Under the pieces are notes generated by a model. It made no database searches, was not told the origin of the DNA, and was given only the letters and a program-made list of their open reading frames with translations. The translations under genes and the position numbers were made by a program. DNA of 44,300 nucleotides from positions 1 through 44,300 of the forward strand of contig DWYM01000116.1 of NCBI GenBank assembly GCA_019118665.1. The letters are read 5' to 3'. Below are positions 1 through 8,507 of the stretch, one piece after another. The first letter of the stretch is position 1, and each line of letters opens with the position of its first letter. This stretch comes from Candidatus Mediterraneibacter intestinipullorum (GTDB lineage Bacteria > Bacillota > Clostridia > Lachnospirales > Lachnospiraceae).

Positions 1-1
1 G

Positions 2-652
2 AAAAAGGTTATTAAAAAGGTATACAACGCGGGCAAGCAGGTGATCACTGCCACCCAGATGCTGGATTCCATGATGAAGAATCCCAGACCCACACGAGCG
101 GAGACGACAGATGTGGCAAATGCGATCTATCAGGGGACAAGCGCGATCATGCTGTCAGGGGAGACCGCGGCAGGGAAATATCCTGTGGAAGCTCTGCGGA
201 CCATGGTCAGGATCGCGGTGCGCACAGAAAGTGATATCCCATATAGTCAGCTGTTCAGTGTGCGCCAGAAAGAAGAACGGCCGGATATGACTACAGCGAT
301 CTCCCATGCGACATGTATGACAGCCATCGATCTGAACGCAAAAGCGATCATCACAGTCAGCAAGTCCGGGCATACGGCCAGGATGATCTCAAAGTACAGA
401 CCGGGATGTCAGATCGTGGGATGTTCGCCGGATGAATGCACATGCCGTCAGTTAAATATGTCCTGGGGCGTGTTCCCAGTCCATATTAAAGAGGAATACA
501 GCATGGAGATTCTGTTCCTGCACGCGACAGAAGCGGCAGAACGCTCGGGATATGTCAGGGAGGGCGATGTGGTAGTCCTCACTGCCGGAGTCCCGCTGGG
601 GCGTCCTGGAAATACGAACCTGCTTAAGACTACAGTGGTCGGAGAGTATTGA
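2..652 (+). CDS. pyk: Pyruvate kinase, C-terminal part (5' end outside window)
   Basis: The open frame enters from the left edge and ends at TGA 650-652, leaving about 216 residues. Pyruvate kinase makes pyruvate and ATP from phosphoenolpyruvate and ADP, the last step of glycolysis, in the cytoplasm. Visible signatures are TATQMLDSM followed by PTRAETTDVANA, then the LSGETAAGKYP segment that closes the catalytic barrel, and the C-terminal allosteric domain with TVSKSGHTARMISKYRP and LTAGVPLGRPGNTNLLK. The protein stops just after that domain, so it lacks the extra PEP-utiliser-like C-terminal domain of many Bacillus pyruvate kinases. No clear terminator follows; the next 180 bases are AT-rich. 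The family call is certain. Confidence 0.97.
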   Translation, partial: KKVIKKVYNAGKQVITATQMLDSMMKNPRPTRAETTDVANAIYQGTSAIMLSGETAAGKYPVEALRTMVRIAVRTESDIPYSQLFSVRQKEERPDMTTAISHATCMTAIDLNAKAIITVSKSGHTARMISKYRPGCQIVGCSPDECTCRQLNMSWGVFPVHIKEEYSMEILFLHATEAAERSGYVREGDVVVLTAGVPLGRPGNTNLLKTTVVGEY

Positions 653-837
653 GAAAAAAGATAAAGATATATATAGAAAAATCAGATTCCGGTAGTAGTA
701 TACTATGCTTTCTTATATCTTGGATGCGGAATTAGTGTTTTGGTTGATTGGGTATCAAATATGGCGTCTAAAATGGAAGTAGTTGTGATAATTGATTATA
801 GAAAAAACTGGCAGGATTATTTAGCTAAAAAAGAGAA

Positions 838-1023
838 GTGCCATATGGAGAGTTCGTTGAGATGATTTGCAAAATCCAGCAAAACATAAAAAATAGTGGA
901 AGTTATACGGAAGAAATAATGAACGGGATGCGAAAAGATTTAGGGGTAAAGAAAGTTAAGAAAGGTAACGGGTTGGCTTTCTTTGTTAATGATATAAAAG
1001 AAGTTTTAAAGGGAAATAAGTAG
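838..1023 (+). CDS. Small hypothetical ORF, possibly a gene remnant
   Basis: A 61-codon frame starting with GTG encodes a lysine-rich protein with no family I recognise. Its ribosome-binding site is weak. An adjacent frame (ATG near 761) reads MEVVVIIDYRKNWQDYLAKK just upstream and ends a few codons into this ORF, right after an A-rich run. The two together could be one gene broken by a frameshift. The whole stretch from 653 to 1200 is much more AT-rich than its neighbours, which fits a decayed acquired fragment. Not confidently a functional gene. Confidence 0.3.
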   Translation: MPYGEFVEMICKIQQNIKNSGSYTEEIMNGMRKDLGVKKVKKGNGLAFFVNDIKEVLKGNK

Positions 1024-1254
1024 AATTGAATAAAACGTGGTGGCAACATTTTGGCAACAAAAAAGTAAACCAAAATAACTGATGTAATTGAAGTAAATAT
1101 TGACGTGAATCCACATAAAATAAAACAAATATAGTTAATAACAGCAGAGAGTACGCCGAGTTCACATAATCCCATATAATTGCATGACCCAACAAATCCA
1201 TACCATAACGCCCTTAGCCGTGATTATTAAGTCAGAGCCAAGGGCGTTTAGTCG
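1024..1254. other. AT-rich intergenic stretch ending in an inverted repeat
   Basis: No gene is supported here. The arms AACGCCCTTA (from 1207) and AAGGGCGTT (ending 1248) can pair across a loop of about 24 bases. The repeat lies immediately after the stop codon of the minus-strand gene at 1255, so it may act as its transcript end, although no clear U-run follows on that strand. The rest is low-complexity AT-rich DNA. Confidence 0.35.
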
Positions 1255-3579
1255 CTAAAAGTTTATTGATAAGGTTTTAGGCGGTTTGACTCTATGTCTG
1301 GGGATAACCCCAAAACCTATGCCGGGATTTTTCCCTGTCAGCAGATATCTTTTTAAAGCCCTCTGGAGGCTTGTGTTTTCGGGATAAGAGCTTTTATCTT
1401 CGCGGATTTCCCCAAAAACTTTTTCCTCCGCCTGACGAGCTTCCCTGTCTACGCGTGTGATCTGGAACCTTTTCTGGAATTGGATAATGCGATTCCTTTC
1501 ATCAAGCAGTTCTGCCAGAACAGGTGACAAAAGCCAGGATTCACAATCAAACACAGCATATGGATCATCGAAAAAATCCTCTGCCTGCAAAAATGAAGCG
1601 TCGCAGGCCTCCGGCGAAAGAGGTTCTCCTTCCGGAATATGGACATGTATGCGTCCTTCCTCTTCGTCCGTCTCGAACTGAAGCCGGCCGAGGCGGAAAA
1701 GTTTCATTTTTAAATGCGCCTTCAGCCATTTTTCCGCTGTAAGACCAATTACGTTTTTTTGCCGCATGCAGTGCGAAAACCAGATCGTAAGATCAGAGAA
1801 GGTATCATAATATATTTTATCCGGAATCCCCTTTTCAGCGTATTTTGTATATAAATCCACAGCAAACCGGACATAAAGGTACAGGAGCAGGGGTTCTTTT
1901 TCGCTCTGCTCATCTATTTTACGGAAAAATCCAGCTTCATCTTCATAAAAAAGAACGCGCCAGTCCTGGTAAGTGTTTTCATCCATTTCATAATTTAAAA
2001 CACATTTTATCCCCTCTTGAGGCAAACCGATCCGTTCCATAAACTGTTCTTTTTCCGGCTTCTTCGCGCATGTGCATTCTTCCGCCAATTCTATGGCAGC
2101 CTGATGCAGGCGCCGCACTTCTCCTGCAAGAGCTTCTTTGATCCTTTCATCCGCGGTTTTGAAACCTGCCGTTCCGATTCCGTTGCTGACCCCAAGTCCG
2201 TAATAAGATTTGACGCTGTCCAACAGTTTATCGATTTTTCCAACCTGTCCGCTGTAATTTCGTCTCAACTGACGGAGCTTTCTTATATCCCTGACTGCCT
2301 CTGTCATCATCTGAAACCTGGGCGAACTTCTGACTGTTGTCCGCTCCCCGCAGTATTCTCCCGGGTAGACCAGAAACATATCCCCTGCCTCAAAATAGCA
2401 GTGTGCGTTATCTTCCAGTGGATTTTCACACCAGGCGTCGTAGGCCCATTTCAGGAAGCCATCTGTCCCGCAGAATTCAGCATACCAGATCGCCCATGCC
2501 GCCTCTCCCGGATCACTCATAGAGAAAATTCCGGGGTAGTCGCCGATCATGCTGTAAATACTTGTCAGTTTTCCCTGTTTTCTCCGCGCTTCCACTTCGG
2601 CGCGAAAGAGGGATAGAGGTATTTTCTCTTCACATATGCTGGAAATGTGAGGCGTTACGGTAAAGAGCCGGTCCCACAACTTTTTGTTATATTTTTCCAC
2701 GGCGCCGCCTGTTTTATAGGAGCTGCCATTCTCATTCCGGATACTTTCGAGCAGATTCAGCGCGGCTTCCATCTCTGCTTCAGGCCGCTCGTCCATGGCG
2801 ATTATAATGTGCTCAAACCAGCCTTTTTGGTCCAGATGTTTTGCAAAATCTTTCAGGAAAGGCGTCCACGCATCCTCCCACAGTTTTGTTCCCGGGGCGG
2901 CTTTTTGCATTTTTTCAGCGCCGTCTTCTGTATACCGCAGAATATTTTCCCACGGAACGATGGAAAAGCATTCTATGTAAGAAACTTTAACTTCCTGTAA
3001 TAAGAATTCCGCCCACTTATCAAAATCAGTGTAATCGAATTGCCACGTTCCGTCTTTCTTTATCCACTTTATCATGGAAGGATAATCGCACCATGTCTGG
3101 TGATACCAGGGTTCCTCAAGGATGGAAGCTGTTCCTGTTTTACCGCCGGCTTCTATATAAGGCCTCATCTCATTTTTCACGATTGCCAGATGCTCTTTTG
3201 AAAAAGGGGGAACCTGATAGTATGCGGCGCTCGCATATGGATACTGCCATAAATTTAAATAGTAGTCTTCACCGCTGTCCAGTTCCAGATCAAGGATCCG
3301 AATTTTTTGGACCATGGTCAGCGTTTCGACGCTGCCGAGGATCACGCTGATCTTTCCCGTATAAATCCCGGGCGCTGCGTTTTTTGATACAGACACCGTG
3401 ATCCAGAACGGCTGTATCAGCGTATGGTCTGTTTCTGCGATCAGCACTGCCGCCGCATTTCCCTCGTCGTTTTTCCACAAGGTCATATTGCTTTCTGTGG
3501 TCAGATCCTGTGCGTACTCATGGTATCGTGCGGGATCTGACCTCCGCTCTTTAGAAATAAATGTACAACAGGATTTCAT
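1255..3579 (-). CDS. DUF4091 (GH123-like) hydrolase joined to a C-terminal acyltransferase-like (DUF5596/GNAT_C) domain
   Basis: This is a 774-residue protein without signal peptide, probably cytoplasmic. ATG 3579 is preferred because AAAGGCGG precedes it; a TTG eight codons upstream is the alternative. Residues about 40-100 form a beta-sandwich-like lead-in (PGIYTGKISV). Residues about 110-440 resemble DUF4091 proteins related to glycoside hydrolase family 123, with aromatic barrel-type segments (LNLWQYPYA, WYAEFCGTDGFLKWAYDAW) and an adjacent Asp263-Glu264 in AMDERPEAE, like the Asp-Glu pair of GH123. Residues about 520-774 match what I know of the Clostridia acyltransferase/GNAT_C family: KLFRLGRLQFE, HVHIPEGEPLSPEACDAS, ESWLLSPVL, YPENTSLQRALKRYLLTGK. 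Those domains usually occur as separate proteins. A role in hydrolysing and acylating amino sugars is inference. It has no same-strand neighbour. Confidence 0.8.
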   Translation of the reverse strand: MKSCCTFISKERRSDPARYHEYAQDLTTESNMTLWKNDEGNAAAVLIAETDHTLIQPFWITVSVSKNAAPGIYTGKISVILGSVETLTMVQKIRILDLELDSGEDYYLNLWQYPYASAAYYQVPPFSKEHLAIVKNEMRPYIEAGGKTGTASILEEPWYHQTWCDYPSMIKWIKKDGTWQFDYTDFDKWAEFLLQEVKVSYIECFSIVPWENILRYTEDGAEKMQKAAPGTKLWEDAWTPFLKDFAKHLDQKGWFEHIIIAMDERPEAEMEAALNLLESIRNENGSSYKTGGAVEKYNKKLWDRLFTVTPHISSICEEKIPLSLFRAEVEARRKQGKLTSIYSMIGDYPGIFSMSDPGEAAWAIWYAEFCGTDGFLKWAYDAWCENPLEDNAHCYFEAGDMFLVYPGEYCGERTTVRSSPRFQMMTEAVRDIRKLRQLRRNYSGQVGKIDKLLDSVKSYYGLGVSNGIGTAGFKTADERIKEALAGEVRRLHQAAIELAEECTCAKKPEKEQFMERIGLPQEGIKCVLNYEMDENTYQDWRVLFYEDEAGFFRKIDEQSEKEPLLLYLYVRFAVDLYTKYAEKGIPDKIYYDTFSDLTIWFSHCMRQKNVIGLTAEKWLKAHLKMKLFRLGRLQFETDEEEGRIHVHIPEGEPLSPEACDASFLQAEDFFDDPYAVFDCESWLLSPVLAELLDERNRIIQFQKRFQITRVDREARQAEEKVFGEIREDKSSYPENTSLQRALKRYLLTGKNPGIGFGVIPRHRVKPPKTLSINF

Positions 3580-3668
3580 TTTGCATCCGCCTTTCTGCTG
3601 CAATCTTATTTTTGCTATTTGGATATTCCCAGCTTATCAAAGAAAAACTTATAAAGCAATAGCGCGCC

Positions 3669-3710
3669 CGAAAGAAAAGGGTATACAGCGCTTGAGAGAA
3701 AGGGCTATAC
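3669..3710. repeat. 24-base-period direct repeat in the divergent intergenic region
   Basis: Two 17-base copies, GAAAGAAAAGGGTATAC and GAGAGAAAGGGCTATAC, lie 24 bases apart between the minus-strand hydrolase and the VanZ gene. TATAC closes each copy. A paired arrangement between divergent genes suggests a regulator-binding region or two overlapping promoters; no factor can be named. Confidence 0.4.
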
Positions 3711-3764
3711 AAATTTCCTGTGGAAAGTTATACTGGACAAGACGGAGGAAAACAAAACGAAAAG

Positions 3765-4298
3765 ATGAATATCAGGCGAAAAGTATTTTTAATCATAACC
3801 GTATTATGGATGGTGATGATCTTTTCTTTCTCCGCGCGGCCCGCGGAGATCTCATCTGAGGACAGCCGGCATGTGGGACTTTTGGTAGGAGAGATTTTTG
3901 TGCCCGGATTTGAAGATTGGACAGAAGCAGAGCGGGAGGCATTTGCCGAAAGGGTGGATCATCCTGTGAGAAAGACAGCTCACGCGGCGGAATTCGCTGC
4001 GCTGGGACTCTTTGTAGCAGGCGCTTATATAGAAGGCGGGAAGCCCGCCGGAGAAAAGAAGGACAAAAAGAATAAAGGCGCTCAGAGCAGTGGGCGACAG
4101 ACAGGCATCGGTAGGGGGATATTTGTGTCCTGGCTCATAACTGCGGCCTATGCGGCCACAGATGAGATCCATCAGCTCTTTGTGCCCGGCCGCAGCGGCC
4201 AGGTTTCAGATGTGGTGCTGGACAGCGCCGGGGCGATGGCAGGGTCTGCTTATTCTGGCGGCGGTCAGATTTTTATCCGGAGGAGGTATAGCGAGTGA
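3765..4298 (+). CDS. VanZ family membrane protein
   Basis: About 177 residues from ATG 3765, with GGAGGA about 15 bases upstream; an in-frame GTG at 3720 would add 15 residues. The N-terminal membrane segment (VFLIITVLWMVMIFSFSA) is followed by the VanZ-type signatures VRKTAHAAEFAALG and AATDEIHQLFVPGRSGQVSDVVLDSAG, which define the family by its conserved His/Asp/Glu-rich motifs. A Lys/Gly-rich insert (about residues 100-125) separates the two halves. VanZ gives low-level teicoplanin resistance in vanA clusters, but most chromosomal homologues have no known function. The last four bases overlap the next gene (GTGA), so the two are translationally coupled. Confidence 0.88.
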   Translation: MNIRRKVFLIITVLWMVMIFSFSARPAEISSEDSRHVGLLVGEIFVPGFEDWTEAEREAFAERVDHPVRKTAHAAEFAALGLFVAGAYIEGGKPAGEKKDKKNKGAQSSGRQTGIGRGIFVSWLITAAYAATDEIHQLFVPGRSGQVSDVVLDSAGAMAGSAYSGGGQIFIRRRYSE

Positions 4299-4825
4299 AC
4301 ATAAATGAGCTGAATGAGAGGTTTGGATTTCGGAACATACGTCCGGAGGAAGCCGGACAGGCGGCTGAGATCGAGCGGATCTGCTTCCCGTCCAACGAGG
4401 CGTGTACAGAGACGATGATGCGGGAGCGGGCGGCATCAGTGCCGGATCTGTTTCTTGTCGCTGTGGACCACAAGACCAGGAAGCTCGCCGGATTTTTAAA
4501 TGGCCTTGCCACCAATGAACATGCGTTCAGAGATGAGTTTTTTACGGATTCAGGCCTGCATGATCCGGATGGAGAAAATATCATGCTCCTCGGGCTGGAT
4601 GTGCTGCCGGAATACCGCGGGCAGGGACTGGCTCGCGAGATCATGCGGCAGTATCAATGCCGGGAAGCCCTGCGGGGCAGGAAGATGCTGATTCTGACCT
4701 GCTTGGAAAACAAGGTCAGGATGTATGAGAAGATGGGGTTCCGGGACAATGGTATCTCAGCGTCCGGCTGGGGCGGCGAAGAGTGGCATGAGATGAGCTG
4801 CGCGTTGAACATGAGAGACAGTTAA
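4295..4825 (+). CDS. GNAT family N-acetyltransferase
   Basis: 176 residues, starting at a GTG that overlaps the VanZ stop, with GGAGGAGG 12-19 bases upstream. The acetyl-CoA-binding core is visible as GLDVLPEYRGQGLAREIM (motif A, with the R/Q-x-x-G-x-G/A turn) followed by the motif B region NKVRMYEKMGFRDNG. The N-terminal half, with EIERICFPSNEACTE, resembles the arylalkylamine-type GNAT branch. The substrate cannot be inferred. Co-translation with VanZ suggests shared expression rather than an obvious shared pathway. Confidence 0.9.
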   Translation: MNINELNERFGFRNIRPEEAGQAAEIERICFPSNEACTETMMRERAASVPDLFLVAVDHKTRKLAGFLNGLATNEHAFRDEFFTDSGLHDPDGENIMLLGLDVLPEYRGQGLAREIMRQYQCREALRGRKMLILTCLENKVRMYEKMGFRDNGISASGWGGEEWHEMSCALNMRDS

Positions 4826-4935
4826 TTTTATATACCGGGAACATAACATCTGTTCAGTTGTGCGAAGCCTCTCTGTCTGCTATCCTGAAGTCAGCAAAAG
4901 CCGATGCGGGATTATTTGGCGAGGAGGGATTCTGT

Positions 4936-5982
4936 ATGCAAATTGGAGAGAACATACGGAAATTCAGAAAAGAAAAAAATATGACCCAGGAGGAAATGGC
5001 AAGGAGACTTGGCGTTACGCCGCCGGCTGTAAATAAGTGGGAGAATGGAAATTCCTGCCCGGATATCATGCTGCTGGCGCCGATCGCAAGGCTTCTGGAT
5101 ATTTCTGTGGACACACTGCTGTCTTTTCAGGGGGAGCTGACCGATGAAGAGATAAAACAGATTGTTGCCGAGGCGGACAGTAGATTTAAAGACGGCGCCT
5201 TTAAAGAGGCATTTGGTTTCATTAAGAAAACGTTGGAGAAATACCCGAACTGTGACCAACTGGTATGGCAGCTGGCGCTGATGCTGGACGGATACCTTAT
5301 GTTCAAAGAAGTGAGAGATCCGGGTAAATATGACCTGTTTATTTCTGAATGTTATACAAGGGCGCTGGAAAGTAAAGATGAAGATATCCGTTATAGTGCG
5401 GCCGAGGCACTGTACAATTTTTATCTGAGGAAAGAGAAGTTTGAAGAAGCAGAAAAGTATTTAGAATATATGTCCCGCCAGAATCCGGAGCGGAAACGGA
5501 TGCAGGCGCTTATTTTTGGAAAAACGGGGCGGGTGCAGGAGGCGTACAAAGCATACGAAGAGCTTTTGTTTGCCGATTATCAGATCATCAGCGTGATCTT
5601 CAACAGCCTGTGTATGCTTGCGATTCAGGACGAGGACATGGAAAAAGCGCATTACTATGTGGAAAAGCAGGCTCCTCTGGCGAGGCTTTTTGAGATGGGA
5701 GACTACTATGAGGTTACGGGAAGACTTGACCTTGCCGCTGTGGAAAAAGATGAAAAGACAGCGGCAGAAACAGCGGAGAAAATGCTCTCCAGTGTCGAAA
5801 GGATCATGGATTTTACTGTTTCGCCGCTGTATGGGCATATGGTGTTTAAAGAAACGAATGATAAATTAACGGCAGAGCTGAAGCAGAGCCTGATCAATTG
5901 TTTTAAAGACCAGGACTCGTTTGGATTTATGAAGGATAATTCCAGATGGCAGAAGCTGATAGAAAGGTTTAGCGAGGGATAA
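4936..5982 (+). CDS. XRE family transcriptional regulator with TPR-like repeats
   Basis: 348 residues from ATG 4936, which has GAGGAGG 9 bases upstream; a longer frame back to 4858 lacks a site. Residues 1-60 are a Cro/C1-type helix-turn-helix (NIRKFRKEKNMTQEEMARRL, then VTPPAVNKWENGNSCPD). The remainder is all-helical with repeated Tyr/Ala/Glu-rich helix pairs (EKYLEYMSRQNPERKR, EAYKAYEELLFADYQ), resembling TPR units. This architecture occurs in peptide-responsive regulators of the Rgg/PlcR type and also in many uncharacterised Clostridia regulators. No small peptide gene is evident beside it. It is followed by a convergent gene after only 12 bases. Confidence 0.88.
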   Translation: MQIGENIRKFRKEKNMTQEEMARRLGVTPPAVNKWENGNSCPDIMLLAPIARLLDISVDTLLSFQGELTDEEIKQIVAEADSRFKDGAFKEAFGFIKKTLEKYPNCDQLVWQLALMLDGYLMFKEVRDPGKYDLFISECYTRALESKDEDIRYSAAEALYNFYLRKEKFEEAEKYLEYMSRQNPERKRMQALIFGKTGRVQEAYKAYEELLFADYQIISVIFNSLCMLAIQDEDMEKAHYYVEKQAPLARLFEMGDYYEVTGRLDLAAVEKDEKTAAETAEKMLSSVERIMDFTVSPLYGHMVFKETNDKLTAELKQSLINCFKDQDSFGFMKDNSRWQKLIERFSEG

Positions 5983-5994
5983 AATCAAAAAAGA

Positions 5995-6984
5995 TTAAAA
6001 GCAGATCCCTGCCTGACGCCTTACTTCGTCCAGTACCCGGATCGTGTCCAGCGAATATTTCAGATATTTGTGATCTACTTCTTTCTTTTGGATCAGTTTT
6101 AAAAATTCCTGAATTTCAAATATCATATTGTTTTTCACAGGGGTGAAGGGGAGTCTCTCGATCTTGCCGCCTTCCAGGGTGTCCCGCGAACCTTCTCTGA
6201 GGCGGAGGCTGATCGTCTCCGGCTTGCTGACATAGTCGATCATGATCGATCCGTCCTCGCCCTGGAGGACGCTGGGGTTTACGGAGGCCGCTATTTTGGA
6301 GTACACGGCTTCCGCTGTCATGCCGTCATATTCCATGAGCACGATGCCGCTGCCGTCGAAACCGTTTGACAGCTTGGTTGAGAGCGCTTTGACATTTTTG
6401 GGCGCTCCGAAAAGGCGTACCAGTGAATGGATACAATACACGCCGATATCCATGACCGCCGCGTTTCCGAGCTTGGGGTTGAAGGCATTCTGGACAACGC
6501 CTTCCCGGTAGCTGTCGTAACGGCTGGAATACTGGCAGAATTCGAAAGTGACGCGGCGCAGTTTCCCGATCCGCGGAAGATGCTTTTCGATCAGGTCATA
6601 TGCGGGGTCAAAATCCGGGCGCATCGCTTCCAGGAGAACGACGTCATTTTCCCGGGAGCAGTCGATCATAGAGCGCGCTTCCTGTTCGCTGACTGCCATG
6701 ACCTTTTCGCACAGCACATGTTTTTTGTGATCCAGGGCTCTGAGTGTCTGGGAGCAGTGTGCAAAATTAGGGGACGCCACATAGACCGCGTCCAGACCGG
6801 AGTTCAGAAATTCGTCATAGTCTGTGTACACCCGGGGGATCCCATGCTTATCAGCGAAGGCTTTTCCGGTCTCCTGCTTCCTGGAGCAGACAGCATACAG
6901 CTCCGCGCCGGGCACCTGAGACGCCGCTTCGCAGAAGTCATCGCTGATAAAATTTGTTCCGATCATTCCGATTTTTAATGTCAT
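5995..6984 (-). CDS. Gfo/Idh/MocA family oxidoreductase
   Basis: 329 residues; the start is fixed by AGGAGG 8 bases before ATG. The N-terminal Rossmann fold begins LKIGMIGTNFISDDF (NAD(P)-binding) and continues with YVASPNFAHCSQTLRAL. The usual EKP signature appears as CEKVMA, so the family's Pro is Val here while the Lys thought to contact substrate is kept. The C-terminal half contains GNAAVMDIGVYCIHSLVRLFGAP, with the Asp-x-Gly-x-Tyr-x-x-His region of the family. It acts as an NAD(P)-dependent dehydrogenase of a sugar or polyol; the substrate is unknown. It stands alone in the minus direction, downstream of the aminopeptidase gene, and may share its transcript. Confidence 0.92.
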   Translation of the reverse strand: MTLKIGMIGTNFISDDFCEAASQVPGAELYAVCSRKQETGKAFADKHGIPRVYTDYDEFLNSGLDAVYVASPNFAHCSQTLRALDHKKHVLCEKVMAVSEQEARSMIDCSRENDVVLLEAMRPDFDPAYDLIEKHLPRIGKLRRVTFEFCQYSSRYDSYREGVVQNAFNPKLGNAAVMDIGVYCIHSLVRLFGAPKNVKALSTKLSNGFDGSGIVLMEYDGMTAEAVYSKIAASVNPSVLQGEDGSIMIDYVSKPETISLRLREGSRDTLEGGKIERLPFTPVKNNMIFEIQEFLKLIQKKEVDHKYLKYSLDTIRVLDEVRRQAGICF

Positions 6985-7069
6985 AAAAGTGTCCTCCTTT
7001 TCAGGTATCGTTTTTTGTATCGTCTGGCGGGTATGGTGCCCTGACAGATGATTGATAAAAAGCTATGTA

Positions 7070-8341
7070 TCAGCAGTAGAATGCCGCTGCCGTCCGGATC
7101 AGATAAGCTGTATCTTTGACTCCTGCTGTCTCGTACGGAGAGTGCATGGCGAGCTGGGGCAGTCCGATGTCCGCTGTGTTGAGCGCAACCTGCGTGTTAG
7201 AGATATTGCCCAGGGTGGAACCGCCTGCCATGTCCGAACGGTTGGCAAAAGTCTGGACCGGTACGCCCGCGGCACTGCAGATATCCCGGAACATTGCTGC
7301 AGAAATACCGTCCGTGCAGTATTTCTGATTTGCGTTAAACTTGAGTACAATGCCGCCGTTCAGGTAAGGGCGGTTGGAGGGGTCCGACTTGTCAGGATGG
7401 TTCGGATGGACAGCATGGGCATTGTCCGCGGAGATCATGAAGCTGTCCGCCAGATGGATCAGATAATCCTCGTGCGTGTAACAAAGGCTGTCGTGGATCC
7501 GTGTAAGTGTGTCATACAAGAAAGTGGACGCCGCGCCCTGTTTGGTCGTGTTGCCCACCTCTTCACTGTCCAGTACGCAGTATACAGCCAGGTGAGATGC
7601 CTTCTCCCCGGCAAGGAACCCTTTCAGGGATGCAAAGGCACACTGGAGGTCATCCAGACGCCCGCAGGAGATGAATTCTTCCGAAGCTCCCCATATGCTT
7701 GCCTTCTGCCTGTTATAGAGAAAGAGGTCGTGACCGAGGATATCGCTCTCCTCCACGCCTGCGGCGTCGGCGATCAGCTTCATGAATGTCCCTTTTGCGG
7801 TGAAGGCGCCGTAGAGAGGCAGCATGTCCTTCTGGGCGTTATACTTATAACCATCGTTTGCCTCCCGGTTCATATGGATGGCAAGGTTCGGGATCAGGAG
7901 GAGGTCCCGGTCGATATTGACAAGGCGGGAGCAGAGCCCGCGCTGGCGGTCTTTTACAATAACCCGCCCCGCCACGGAAAGAGGCCGGTCCAGCCAGGGC
8001 GCGCAGAGCATGCCGCCATAGCGCTCCACATTCAGCCTGATATACTGTCCGTCCGTCTCCAGTTCAGGGTTCTCCTTGACCTTGAAAGCCGGGGAATCGC
8101 TGTGGCTGGCGATGATACGCATGCCTGCCATCTCCCGGTCCGGTACGGTAAAGGCAATGATAGAAGAATCATTCCGTGTGACAAAATATCTGCTGCCGTT
8201 GTTCAGCTTCCACTTTTTATTCTCATGTAATTGTGTGAATTGTTCTCCAAATAGGATATTTTTTATATTATCTATGGCATGGAAACAGGAAGGACTGGTT
8301 TCCAGAAAGAGTGAGAGTTCTTTTAAAATTGATCGTTCCAT
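7070..8341 (-). CDS. apeB: M18 family aminopeptidase
   Basis: 423 residues, the normal length for bacterial M18 enzymes, with AGGAG before ATG 8341. These are cytoplasmic dinuclear zinc aminopeptidases, often preferring acidic N-terminal residues. The metal-binding and catalytic motifs are all present in order: ASHSDSPAF (His and Asp), GRLDDLQ (bridging Asp), LDSEEVGN (catalytic and metal Glu), ISADNAHAVHPNHPD (Asp) and MHSPYETAG (final His ligand). Nothing is missing, so an active enzyme is expected. It is transcribed divergently from the two-component system, with 166 bases between them. The gene symbol is given by family resemblance. Confidence 0.93.
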   Translation of the reverse strand: MERSILKELSLFLETSPSCFHAIDNIKNILFGEQFTQLHENKKWKLNNGSRYFVTRNDSSIIAFTVPDREMAGMRIIASHSDSPAFKVKENPELETDGQYIRLNVERYGGMLCAPWLDRPLSVAGRVIVKDRQRGLCSRLVNIDRDLLLIPNLAIHMNREANDGYKYNAQKDMLPLYGAFTAKGTFMKLIADAAGVEESDILGHDLFLYNRQKASIWGASEEFISCGRLDDLQCAFASLKGFLAGEKASHLAVYCVLDSEEVGNTTKQGAASTFLYDTLTRIHDSLCYTHEDYLIHLADSFMISADNAHAVHPNHPDKSDPSNRPYLNGGIVLKFNANQKYCTDGISAAMFRDICSAAGVPVQTFANRSDMAGGSTLGNISNTQVALNTADIGLPQLAMHSPYETAGVKDTAYLIRTAAAFYC

Positions 8342-8379
8342 GAAAGAAAAATACTCCTTTGTATGAAAATTTGCTTTAT

Positions 8380-8394
8380 AGGGATCATATCCCT
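8380..8394. promoter_or_regulatory. Palindrome AGGGAT-CAT-ATCCCT between divergent genes
   Basis: A perfect 6-bp inverted repeat with a 3-base centre lies 38 bases upstream of the aminopeptidase start on the other strand and about 60 bases before the response-regulator promoter. This size suits a dimeric repressor. It could equally be a small hairpin. No partner regulator is identifiable. Confidence 0.4.
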
Positions 8395-8455
8395 TTTCCT
8401 GATGTTTTCAGAATATAATTTGCCTGTTATGCTGTCAAGATTAATTTTCTGTATC

Positions 8456-8484
8456 TTTACATTCCTTTTTTTCTTTCGTATACT
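8456..8484 (+). promoter_or_regulatory. Sigma-A promoter of the two-component system
   Basis: TTTACA (8456-8461), a 17-base spacer and TATACT (8479-8484) form a near-consensus promoter 24 bases before the response-regulator ATG. The PepSY-gene operator TTTAAT-N5-TTTAAT is not present here, so no direct autoregulation through that site is evident. Confidence 0.75.
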
Positions 8485-8507
8485 GAACTTCAGGAGGAGT
8501 TGATCGT

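Noticed and set aside
7052-8230. Long plus-strand open frame (392 codons) opposite the M18 aminopeptidase gene
   Set aside because: The opposite strand has a full set of M18 metal motifs and a ribosome-binding site; this frame is Cys/Val/Arg-rich without family features.
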